NCBI GenBank assembly: GCA_009787135.1
Contig: WRGP01000172.1
Coordinates: forward strand, 1-8,657
DNA: 8,657 nucleotides
Direction: 5' to 3'
Origin: Bacillota bacterium
GTDB taxonomy: Bacteria; Bacillota; Clostridia; Christensenellales; Aristaeellaceae
Shown here: one piece after another, positions 1 to 6,400 of the stretch
Layout of the letters: each line of letters begins with the position of its first letter
Numbering within the stretch: the stretch's first letter is position 1
Notes under the pieces: model-generated
What the model saw: the letters and a program-made list of their open reading frames with translations, nothing else
Told to the model about the DNA's origin: nothing
Databases searched by the model: none
Translations under genes and position numbers: made by a program

Positions 1-32
1 CCGCGGCAGCGCACGGTGTATTTCACCGGGCC

Positions 33-75
33 GGCGCGGAAGCGGGCGAATAGAAAATCCGCCCGCTTCCGCGCC
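33..75 (+). terminator. Strong GC-rich hairpin, probable terminator of an upstream gene
   Basis: Positions 33-48 and 60-75 form a perfect 16-bp inverted repeat (GGCGCGGAAGCGGGCG and its complement) around an 11-nt loop. The right arm is followed by TTTCATAAAAAAG, so the U-tract read rightwards is only three bases long. Read leftwards, the run TTCTTTTTT lies before the hairpin, not after it. The stem strength suggests a transcription terminator or mRNA 3'-end stabiliser for a rightward gene that ends at or before the left edge. Frame 3 from the edge closes with TAG at 51-53 inside the loop and frame 1 closes at 91-93, but neither short stretch is recognisable as a protein end. Confidence 0.55.
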
Positions 76-117
76 TTTCATAAAAAAGAATAGCGCATCG
101 CCTGTAGCGGCGTCCGG

Positions 118-585
118 CTATCCCCTTTGAATTTGGGACAAAATTCTTGTCAAGCTGGAAAGGGAGTCCGCCAATTCACGAAAATCAGCCGTGGAAATAT
201 TCTGCGCCCATTCCTGCACCTGTTCTCCAATGGTCGCGCGAATAGCGCTGAGCTTTTCACGCCCGGCGTCAAGGATCACGACGTTTACGACCCGGCGATC
301 CTGCGTGTCACGGATGCGGTCTACCAGATGTTCTTCAATGAGCCTGTCTACCAGCGGCGTAATGTTTGGCTTGGCGATACCAAGCCGGTGAGAGATTTCG
401 GATACGGAAATAGACCCTGTTTCGTTGAGCATGCTGAGCACCTGCACGTGGGACAAGGGAATACCATGCTCGTTTTGAATGACGTCCATATGTAGCAGCC
501 GCTTGCGTAAAAGGGGCATAACGCTGAAAATGTTTTGGGAGATGCTCTCAATGGCGGCGGGATCCAACGCTTTTTTTCTGCTCAT
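118..585 (-). CDS. MarR-family winged helix-turn-helix transcriptional regulator
   Basis: This is a dimeric DNA-binding regulator of 155 residues, the normal size for the MarR family. The N-terminal helix (about 10-40) would form part of the dimer interface. The winged helix-turn-helix spans about 45-107: SHVQVLSML, then the recognition region VSEISHRLGIAKPNITPLV (61-79). The wing carries the family hallmark D-x-x-D-R-R (residues 93-98, DTQDRR). A C-terminal helix pair (about 110-152) completes the dimerisation region. The ATG at 585 is set by a perfect AGGAGG (595-600) nine bases upstream. The gene is divergent from the motor operon across 244 bp and has its own promoter. MarR proteins usually repress themselves and a neighbouring gene and release DNA on binding a small ligand, so control of the motor pair is plausible but inferred. 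The ligand cannot be predicted. Confidence 0.93.
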   Translation of the reverse strand: MSRKKALDPAAIESISQNIFSVMPLLRKRLLHMDVIQNEHGIPLSHVQVLSMLNETGSISVSEISHRLGIAKPNITPLVDRLIEEHLVDRIRDTQDRRVVNVVILDAGREKLSAIRATIGEQVQEWAQNISTADFRELADSLSSLTRILSQIQRG

Positions 586-664
586 GGGTTCATTCCTCCT
601 TGTTTTGGCTTATACCGCGCCGTATCTTTGACACATTTCGCATATTCATTATGTCTACAGTCTT

Positions 665-693
665 ATTATATCGAAAAAAGTCATATATTGCAA
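665..693 (-). promoter_or_regulatory. Sigma-70-type promoter of the MarR gene
   Basis: On the minus strand, TTGCAA (693-688) is followed by a 17-bp spacer and a perfect TATAAT (670-665). The A/T-only run at 702-714 lies upstream of the -35 in the position of an UP element. Transcription would start near 658, giving a leader of about 70 nt before the ATG at 585. The site overlaps a TATAT-N11-ATATA dyad that could be the operator for autoregulation by the MarR protein itself. Confidence 0.6.
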
Positions 694-818
694 GGTGTTA
701 TAAAAAATTTTTTTGCCCGCCTAAAAATATGCGGTGAGATAAAGGGATTTATGGCTCCATGCAAGAATAAACAACATGGATTCGTCTGATATTTAATGCG
801 GAAAGTATACAATGCGGT

Positions 819-824
819 AGGTGA
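819..824 (+). promoter_or_regulatory. Ribosome binding site that fixes the motor channel gene start
   Basis: AGGTGA matches the 16S rRNA 3' end and lies five bases before the ATG at 830. The in-frame GTG at 821 falls inside this Shine-Dalgarno sequence and has none of its own upstream, so ATG 830 is the better start. Confidence 0.65.
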
Positions 825-829
825 AGGGA

Positions 830-2305
830 ATGCAGCTACTCAAGGGCCTTCTGGACAACTTTTTCCCGGATGGCGTCATCTATCTTCTGATTGCGGTAAC
901 GTTTGCGGCGGGTGTCGTCAAATGCAGCGTGCCGCTGTTTCGTAACACGGGCGCGCTTTCACGCGGGGCGAATCTGCTGAGGGAAGGCGCCAAAGCGAAG
1001 CTCGCGAGGCCATTATGGGATGATCCCGGCTTTTTGGGCAAGCGCCTGCAGCCGGCCTGGCGCGCGTTTTTGCAGAGCGCGGATTTATCCCGCACAAACG
1101 GCATCGCCTGTGACGTCGCCGAATTCATCCACGATGATTCGGTTATCACCGAGCCTGGCAAAGCCGCCGTGGCGGATATCATCCCCGGCATTTGCACCTC
1201 GCTGGGCATTCTGGGCACGTTTGTCGGCCTTGTCATAGGCCTTACCGGCCTGGATATCATGAACGAAGTGTCCTACATCCAGCTGACGAAGGGCATCTCC
1301 GTAGCGTTCTATACGTCGATTGTGGGCCTCGTTGGGTCGCTCCTGTTCAATGTTATCAACAGGACGGCGGTCGGCCGCGCGCGCCGCAGCCTGGACCGGT
1401 TTGTCGCCGCGTTTTATAAATACGCGATTCCGCGGCCCTCGGACGTGACGACACAGCTTCTCGTGTATGAGCGCGAACAGGCGGACAGCCTGGGGCAGTT
1501 TGCCCAGGATATCAGCGTGCGTATGGCCGGGGAAATCAACCACGCGATCGCGAAGGCCATGATGCCTATACAGCGCACCATGGAGGATTTCATGAAGATG
1601 GCCACCCGCGCGCAAGTGGACGGCTTGGACTTTATCGTCGCGCGCTTCATCGACAGAATGAACAAATCGCTGGACGGCCAGCTCTCAAGGCTGGGCGAAG
1701 CCCTCGCCCAAACGGCGGACGGCCAGCTTAAGGCGCAAGCCGACCTGCAAAACACCGTCTCCTCCATTGGGGATCTGACACAGAGCGTGGTGGAAGTGCA
1801 GGCTATCTCCGAACAGGTGATCCAGAAATTTGCCGTATACATAACGGACATGGAGAAGACCTATCGGCAAGTATCGGACACGCAGGCCGACACGGCCGAG
1901 CTGCTTGAGTCAATGGGCCAATCCTCCGCGCGGCAGGCGCGCTACCTCTCCGCGCTGCAGGAGTATCAGGCGAAGCTGCAGTCAAGCTTTCAGGATTACA
2001 CGCTCTGGACGGATCGATACGTCGGCGGCTTGGAAAAGCGAACCGCGCAGCAGAGTGAGTCGCTGGAGCAAATCGCCATGGAAATGCGCGCCAGTTCCGA
2101 GCTGCTCAGAGGCGCGTACAAGAGCTTTGTGGAGTCTATTGAGCTGGGCCTTGCCAACGCGCTTGGGCTCTTTGACGAGAACATGCAGAACCTGACGCGT
2201 CAGATTCACGGTACGCTTTCGGATATTCAGGAGACGATGACGCAGCTGGAGTCCGCCATGGCGCGCGCGGTGCGCACCGCCTCGACGGAGCGGGAGGTGA
2301 GCTGA
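830..2305 (+). CDS. MotA/TolQ/ExbB-type proton channel protein with long cytoplasmic tail (ZorA-like)
   Basis: This is the probable channel-forming stator subunit of an ion-driven membrane motor, 491 residues from ATG 830. TM1 lies at about residues 15-30. A cytoplasmic segment (31-115) follows, then TM2 (about 117-138) with the family signature PGICTSLGILGTFVGL, then TM3 (about 155-175, GISVAFYTSIVGLVG). T130 and S163 are 33 residues apart, the same spacing as the two pore threonines of ExbB/TolQ. Everything after about 176 (some 315 residues) is predicted cytoplasmic, rich in Q, E, A and L, and strongly helical. Flagellar MotA has four membrane spans and TolQ/ExbB are about half this length, so a ZorA-type architecture fits best. 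The gene ends one base before the OmpA-domain partner gene, and its last codons form that gene's ribosome site, so the two are coupled. Whether it serves in phage defence is inference; no ZorC/D/E-like gene is adjacent. Confidence 0.85.
   Translation: MQLLKGLLDNFFPDGVIYLLIAVTFAAGVVKCSVPLFRNTGALSRGANLLREGAKAKLARPLWDDPGFLGKRLQPAWRAFLQSADLSRTNGIACDVAEFIHDDSVITEPGKAAVADIIPGICTSLGILGTFVGLVIGLTGLDIMNEVSYIQLTKGISVAFYTSIVGLVGSLLFNVINRTAVGRARRSLDRFVAAFYKYAIPRPSDVTTQLLVYEREQADSLGQFAQDISVRMAGEINHAIAKAMMPIQRTMEDFMKMATRAQVDGLDFIVARFIDRMNKSLDGQLSRLGEALAQTADGQLKAQADLQNTVSSIGDLTQSVVEVQAISEQVIQKFAVYITDMEKTYRQVSDTQADTAELLESMGQSSARQARYLSALQEYQAKLQSSFQDYTLWTDRYVGGLEKRTAQQSESLEQIAMEMRASSELLRGAYKSFVESIELGLANALGLFDENMQNLTRQIHGTLSDIQETMTQLESAMARAVRTASTEREVS
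2292..2300 (+). promoter_or_regulatory. Strong ribosome binding site supporting a TTG start
   Basis: GGGAGGTGA, a near-complete anti-16S match, lies inside the last codons of the channel gene and ends six bases before TTG 2307. The next in-frame ATG falls within the conserved pre-membrane motif, so the rare TTG start is well supported. Confidence 0.75.
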
Positions 2306-2306
2306 G

Positions 2307-3455
2307 TTGCTCGCGAAGGGGGCCGGCAGCCGAAGAAAACCGCGCGCGGAAAACAGCGGCTATTGGATGTCCTATTCCGATATGATGGCCGGGCTGCTGC
2401 TGATGTTTGTGTTGCTGCTGTTTTTATCCTTTAACCGCTATGTGAAGCTGCAGGAGGCGAAAGAGAGCGAACTGGCCGAAAAAGAGGTGCAGCTCAAGGC
2501 GCAGGAACAGGAGATCGCGGCGTCACAGACCGCGCTGGAACAGTATGAACAGGAGCTGTTGTCCATCCGCTACGCGCTCAATACGCAAAGAGTGGTGCTG
2601 GACGAAAAGGAAATGGAGCTTGGCCAGAAAGATACCCAGCTTGCGGCCAACCGCGAGGAGCTGGAACAGTCGCTGGCTCAGCTTATTCTCCAGCAGGCGA
2701 GAATTGAAGAGCAGGAGCGGCTATTGGCACTGACCCAAGAGGAGGTGCAAGCCGCGCAGGCGCAGCTGGACGCCTATTCGAATGAACTGCAAAACCGCGA
2801 GATCATGCTCAGCGCAAAGGATGCGGAGCTGCTCTTGGAGCAGCTGCGCGTGACGGATTTGGAGACGCTTCTCAACTACCAGAGAGAACAGCTGGAAACC
2901 CAAGCTGTCCGCATCGAAGCGCTGGTGGGCGTGCGCGCTCGGATCATTGCGCAGCTGCGCGACGCGTTTGTGCGCGAGGGGCTCAACGTGGCTGTGGATG
3001 GCACAGGCGCCATCACGCTGGATTCCACCGTGTTTTTTGATACGAATATGGACCGCCTCAAACAAGACGGCCGCGAACTGCTCGCCAGGCTCCTGCCTAT
3101 CTATTTCAGGACGCTGATGAGCCCGCAGAACGCGGAGTTTGTGGCGGAAATCATCGTGGAAGGGCACACGGATAGCGTGGGCAGCTATGAGCATAACCTG
3201 GATCTGTCGCAGCGGCGCGCACAGGCGGTGGTAAATTACTGCATGAGCCCGGAGTTTGACGGGCTATCCGCCCAGGAAAAGAACCGCCTCCGCACGATGA
3301 TAACGGCAAACGGCCGCTCACAAAGCCAATTGATCTACGACGCCGAAGGCAGAGAGGACAGGGCTGCCTCACGGCGTGTGGAGATCAAATTCCGCCTGAA
3401 GGACGCGGAAATGATCGAGAGCATGAGCCGCATTTTGGCGGAGATTGGGGACTGA
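2307..3455 (+). CDS. MotB/ZorB-like motor protein with coiled-coil stalk and OmpA peptidoglycan-binding domain
   Basis: This is the probable partner of the channel protein: it sits in the pore, carries the ion-binding acid and anchors the motor to the cell wall. It has 382 residues. After a basic N-terminus, the plug/TM segment SYSDMMAGLLLMFVLLLFL (about 22-40) contains D25, at the place of the proton-binding aspartate of MotB/ZorB. Residues about 46-215 form a long heptad-rich coiled coil (repeated L-x-x-K/Q-E patterns), unusual because ZorB and MotB have only a short linker. The C-terminal OmpA-like domain (about 225-370) has GHTDSVG with D289, N297 and R304, matching the TDxxG...N..LS..RA peptidoglycan-binding signature. 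It ends with a SRRVEIKF strand. The start is TTG with a strong ribosome site, one base after the upstream stop. Functional assignment to a motor is strong; the biological role is unknown. Confidence 0.87.
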   Translation: MLAKGAGSRRKPRAENSGYWMSYSDMMAGLLLMFVLLLFLSFNRYVKLQEAKESELAEKEVQLKAQEQEIAASQTALEQYEQELLSIRYALNTQRVVLDEKEMELGQKDTQLAANREELEQSLAQLILQQARIEEQERLLALTQEEVQAAQAQLDAYSNELQNREIMLSAKDAELLLEQLRVTDLETLLNYQREQLETQAVRIEALVGVRARIIAQLRDAFVREGLNVAVDGTGAITLDSTVFFDTNMDRLKQDGRELLARLLPIYFRTLMSPQNAEFVAEIIVEGHTDSVGSYEHNLDLSQRRAQAVVNYCMSPEFDGLSAQEKNRLRTMITANGRSQSQLIYDAEGREDRAASRRVEIKFRLKDAEMIESMSRILAEIGD

Positions 3456-3456
3456 T

Positions 3457-3484
3457 GCCCGCATGTGCCGCGGTTCATGCGGGC
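3457..3484. terminator. Hairpin between convergent genes, likely bidirectional terminator
   Basis: GCCCGCATG (3457-3465) and CATGCGGGC (3476-3484) form a perfect 9-bp stem with a 10-nt loop. It occupies almost the whole 31-bp gap between the stop of the OmpA-domain gene (3455) and the stop of the convergent LuxR gene (3487). There is no U-tract on either side, so termination may be factor-assisted, or the hairpin may mainly protect both 3' ends. Confidence 0.5.
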
Positions 3485-3486
3485 GC

Positions 3487-6033
3487 CTACACCAGCTTGC
3501 GTTCAGCGGCGATGCGAACGACGTCGACAATGGAATTGGCCTTTAGTTTTACAAAAATACTATTGATAATTTGCTTGATGGTGTTGATGGATAAGCTTTT
3601 ATCCGCGGCAATCTCGGAGCGGGAAAGCCCGTTGTACAGATCGCGCAGAACTTCGGTTTCACGGGCGGACAAGGCTGGTTCGCCGTTGCTGCCATGCTCC
3701 TTTTCATACTCGCCAATGATCAACGCCCCGCGCTTGGCGTAGGTGGCCGATTTGTGGAGGACCGTTTCCAGCCAGGTATGGGGAATGACGGGATCGGGCT
3801 CGCGCAGCGCATAGGCGATCAATGTGCGCATGTCCTTGCCCAGCGCGATAAAAGGCGTCAGGATGCCGTTTGGCAGCGCGGCCGCGTAGGCTTTTCCAAG
3901 CGTTACGACAGCCGCTTCTTTATCTTTCATGTGGTATTGCACACAGGCTTCCAGCACCAGCATTTCCAGCCGGTCGTACAGGACCGTATTTTGCCGCTTC
4001 CTCTCCTCGATATAGGTTAGCAAGCATGTATAGTCCTTGACCAAATAGAAATAGTGCGCCTTGATCTGGTCTACGAGGCTTTCGGCGCGGTACGCGTAAT
4101 TCTGCGGCATGTCCTCCTGTTTCAGCCAATCCGGGATCCTTTCGGGTTGGCGCAGGATGTAATAGTACCACCCCAGAGCAATATGATAGGTGGTGAATCG
4201 CGCGGCATATTCCTTTTCGCCGAGCAGGGCGGAAAGGTTTTTCAGCATTTGTTCAAACCTTGCGTAATTCCCTTGCAGCGCGGCGATGCGCAGGAGGTAA
4301 ATAAGCGTCCTGTGCGCGATTTCAAACTGCCCGCTTTCCCGGGCATGCTTGAAGGCGCAGGCAAAAAGAGCCTCCGCGTTGTGAAAGTCCGCCTGATAGA
4401 AGAGCAGCTCGCCCCTGACCGCATCGTCCGCTCCCGCCATCCCGCCGCCAAAACAGCGCGTCACATACCACACCGAGCGGTTCATGACGGCATTAAACGC
4501 CGCGGGCGCGTCCTTCTTTGCGGACCCTACCCGGCTGAACCAAGGGCCCATGGGATAACAGGCAAGCTTGCCTGGGTTGACGGGATGCTTTGCCAGGCAA
4601 TCATACTGTTTGGCAAAATACGTGTCAAAATCGTAGATATCATCTTGTGTGCACAGCATGAAGCGTATGATGCCCAAGCAATAATAAAGGCAGCCCAACG
4701 AACGGTTTCGAAAGGCGTCGTCCGTGGAAAACGAAAGGAATTTCGCCTCGTATTCCTTTGCCAGCGCATACGCCTGTGCCCAAAGGTTCAGGCACATGGC
4801 AAAGCGCACGTGCATCGCGGCAAGGAAAAGCACCCGATCAAACGCTTCCGCCGGCGCCCTGCTCAAGATATCCATTGCCAAGCCCGCGATATCCTGCGGC
4901 ACATGCATAGGCAGTTCCATAAAAATAGCCAGGAGGGACGGGTAATCGTCCGCCTTTTCATAACAGGTGAGCGCATCGATTGTAAAGCTATTTTGGTTAT
5001 ACCAGCCCGCGGCGATTCTATACGTATTTTTTCTTTCTTCCACCGTCAGCATCGTCTGTTTTGACCGCAGAAAGCAAAGAAACAAATGATGGATCACATA
5101 GGCGTTGGTGAAGGTGTTGAAACGGATGTAGGCGCTCTCGCGCTCCAATTCGGCAAGCAGGCTTTCATCCTTGTCCGCCAGAAGGAGGACCAGATCGATC
5201 GTCAGGTGCCCAACCAGGGAAAGGCACACTAAAAAATGCCGAAGGCGCACGGAAATGACTTTGAATGCTTCCGCCTCCATCATTTGAAAAATATTGTTTT
5301 CTATGGCGTTGCGCGTATAGCCCACGTAGCCCCGCGATTTTTGCAGCGACCGCGCCACGAGGTTTACGGCAAAAGCCCAGCCTTTCGTATCCTCCAAGAT
5401 ATCGCGCAGGCTTTGGGGTTCCACGTTCAATCGCCAGCTGCGCAAAAACTGGTTGAGCTCCGCTTCGTTGAAACTCAGGTCCTCCTCATCCAGGCTGGCG
5501 ACAAGGTCCTCGGCCAACATGCTGGCAATCGTAATTTGGGGGGATTTGCGGGAAATCAGAATGAGCGACCGGTACCCGCAACGGTCATGCGCGGTTCGCT
5601 CCACAAAGCGGATGACGGCAGGGTCCTTGATCAGATGGAAGTTGTCCAGCACAACCAGATATTTCCGGTTCGATACGGCGCGGTGCATCAAAAGAAGGTA
5701 TTGGCTGAGCTTCTCCTCCGTATCGGGGAAACCAAGTTCTCTGAGTTCCGACGCGAGGGATTTGCTGAGCGGCGCGATGGCACCGATATAGTTTTCCCAA
5801 AAATTAGCGATGAGATTGTCTTGCTCCTGAAGTTGTATCCATGCGGTATAAAGCTTCTGGCTTCGTAAAAAATCGAAAACCGCGCTGGTTTTTCCGTAGC
5901 CTGCCCCCGCGCATACGATGACAAGAGGATTTTTTGTCGCGCGCGTCAAGAGCGCGTTGATGCGCGGACGGGATAAATGGCTGGATTTACATGGCTGCGA
6001 AGAAAGGTGCAGCCCCTTTTCCTGATTCAACAT
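3487..6033 (-). CDS. LuxR-family ATP-binding regulator, MalT/LAL type
   Basis: This is a large signal-integrating transcription activator of 848 residues, the usual size of the LAL (MalT-like) class. Residues 36-49 (PLVIVCAGAGYGKT) carry the Walker A loop with K48 and T49. The MalT-style W-x-x-L...D-N block lies at about 65-84. Walker B is YLVVLDNF with D130. LILISRKSP, soon after, resembles the sensor strand of STAND ATPases. A long helical middle (about 340-770) fits the TPR-like sensor region. The C-terminal LuxR helix-turn-helix spans 788-848, from LSARETEVLRDLYNGLSRSE through INTIKQIINSIFVKLK. In this family ATP and an inducer trigger oligomerisation and DNA binding. The start is uncertain: ATG 6033 is chosen over in-frame TTG 6057 (eight more residues), but neither has a clear ribosome site. 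No obvious target operon adjoins it, and the inducer cannot be told. Confidence 0.9.
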   Translation of the reverse strand: MLNQEKGLHLSSQPCKSSHLSRPRINALLTRATKNPLVIVCAGAGYGKTSAVFDFLRSQKLYTAWIQLQEQDNLIANFWENYIGAIAPLSKSLASELRELGFPDTEEKLSQYLLLMHRAVSNRKYLVVLDNFHLIKDPAVIRFVERTAHDRCGYRSLILISRKSPQITIASMLAEDLVASLDEEDLSFNEAELNQFLRSWRLNVEPQSLRDILEDTKGWAFAVNLVARSLQKSRGYVGYTRNAIENNIFQMMEAEAFKVISVRLRHFLVCLSLVGHLTIDLVLLLADKDESLLAELERESAYIRFNTFTNAYVIHHLFLCFLRSKQTMLTVEERKNTYRIAAGWYNQNSFTIDALTCYEKADDYPSLLAIFMELPMHVPQDIAGLAMDILSRAPAEAFDRVLFLAAMHVRFAMCLNLWAQAYALAKEYEAKFLSFSTDDAFRNRSLGCLYYCLGIIRFMLCTQDDIYDFDTYFAKQYDCLAKHPVNPGKLACYPMGPWFSRVGSAKKDAPAAFNAVMNRSVWYVTRCFGGGMAGADDAVRGELLFYQADFHNAEALFACAFKHARESGQFEIAHRTLIYLLRIAALQGNYARFEQMLKNLSALLGEKEYAARFTTYHIALGWYYYILRQPERIPDWLKQEDMPQNYAYRAESLVDQIKAHYFYLVKDYTCLLTYIEERKRQNTVLYDRLEMLVLEACVQYHMKDKEAAVVTLGKAYAAALPNGILTPFIALGKDMRTLIAYALREPDPVIPHTWLETVLHKSATYAKRGALIIGEYEKEHGSNGEPALSARETEVLRDLYNGLSRSEIAADKSLSINTIKQIINSIFVKLKANSIVDVVRIAAERKLV

Positions 6034-6400
6034 AACGCTCGCCCGCTTTGCATCCAAAATGACGCCTGTTTTGAATTTAAATAGTTATAGCATAAAGATT
6101 TATGTCAAAATATGCAAGTCCGAGAAGCCGTCATTTTTCTTTGTGAATCCGCGTTTTTCGCTATTTATATGCAAAAATCGCTTTTTGAGATATATTTTCC
6201 GATTTGCATTTGACACTTTACGGGTATATTTTGGGCTGGCAATTCCGCGTATGCAGGATGTGATATGCGTTTATATGGAAGAGTAAGATAAATGCACCGG
6301 TTTGTTTCGTAGCGATGATATGCCTTTATAGATAAAATGATGTATTTGTAATTTGGCAGCGCAAGCGTTTGACCGGCGGAAGGGAAGCTAACGATCGATT
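6034..6400. promoter_or_regulatory. AT-rich divergent intergenic region between LuxR and hybrid kinase genes
   Basis: No credible gene lies in these 367 bp. The 75-codon open frame from 6059 has no ribosome site and resembles nothing. Two inverted copies of a TTGCAT...TTGACA element are visible: minus strand 6117-6103 (TTGCAT-ATT-TTGACA) and plus strand 6204-6215 (TTGCATTTGACA). Each contains a perfect -35 hexamer, but neither has a good -10 at 16-18 bp. The minus-strand copy has AACTAT at 16 bp, or TATAAC at only 13 bp. An imperfect dyad, GCGTTTTT (6151-6158) with AAAAATCGC (6173-6181, one bulged base), lies between them. ATATGC recurs at about 6110, 6168, 6263 and 6319. These are candidate operators; promoters are not assignable with confidence. 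Confidence 0.4.

Larger units (their letters stand above)
586..829. promoter_or_regulatory. Divergent control region between marR-like gene and motor operon
   Basis: This 244-bp gene-free, AT-rich stretch carries the leftward promoter of the MarR gene and the ribosome sites of both neighbours. Operator candidates are CATA-TTCAT-TATG (641-653, a 4+5+4 palindrome in the MarR 5' leader) and TATAT-N11-ATATA (667-687, lying across the -10 and spacer of the MarR promoter). A 13-bp A6T7 tract (702-714) is expected to be bent. For the rightward motor operon I found only weak promoter matches, for example TTGCCC (712-717) with GATAAA (737-742) at a poor 19-bp spacing. The motor promoter therefore remains unassigned. 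Confidence 0.5.

Noticed and set aside
1..93. End of a protein-coding gene at the left edge
   Set aside because: More than one frame is open from the edge (stops at 51-53, 91-93 and 124-126) and none is recognisable in so short a stretch, so no CDS is called.
535..789. 84-codon open frame on the plus strand across the MarR start and intergenic region
   Set aside because: It overlaps the MarR start and promoter, lacks a ribosome site and has no family resemblance.
1085..1615. 176-codon open frame on the minus strand
   Set aside because: It is antisense to the motor channel gene and resembles no protein.
830..3455. Flagellar MotA/MotB or TolQ/TolR-type pair
   Set aside because: MotA has four membrane spans and no long C-terminal tail. 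TolR and ExbD lack an OmpA domain. The three-span channel with a 315-residue tail and an OmpA-bearing partner fits ZorAB-type proteins better.
4054..5064. 336-codon open frame on the plus strand
   Set aside because: It is antisense to the LuxR regulator, whose motifs are unambiguous. It has arginine/histidine-rich composition typical of a shadow frame and no recognisable domain.
5236..5868. 210-codon open frame on the plus strand
   Set aside because: It is antisense to the ATPase domain of the LuxR regulator and has no domain of its own.
6059..6286. 75-codon open frame in the divergent intergenic region
   Set aside because: It has no Shine-Dalgarno before its ATG, its Phe/Lys/Ile-rich composition simply reflects AT-rich DNA, and it overlaps candidate regulatory elements.
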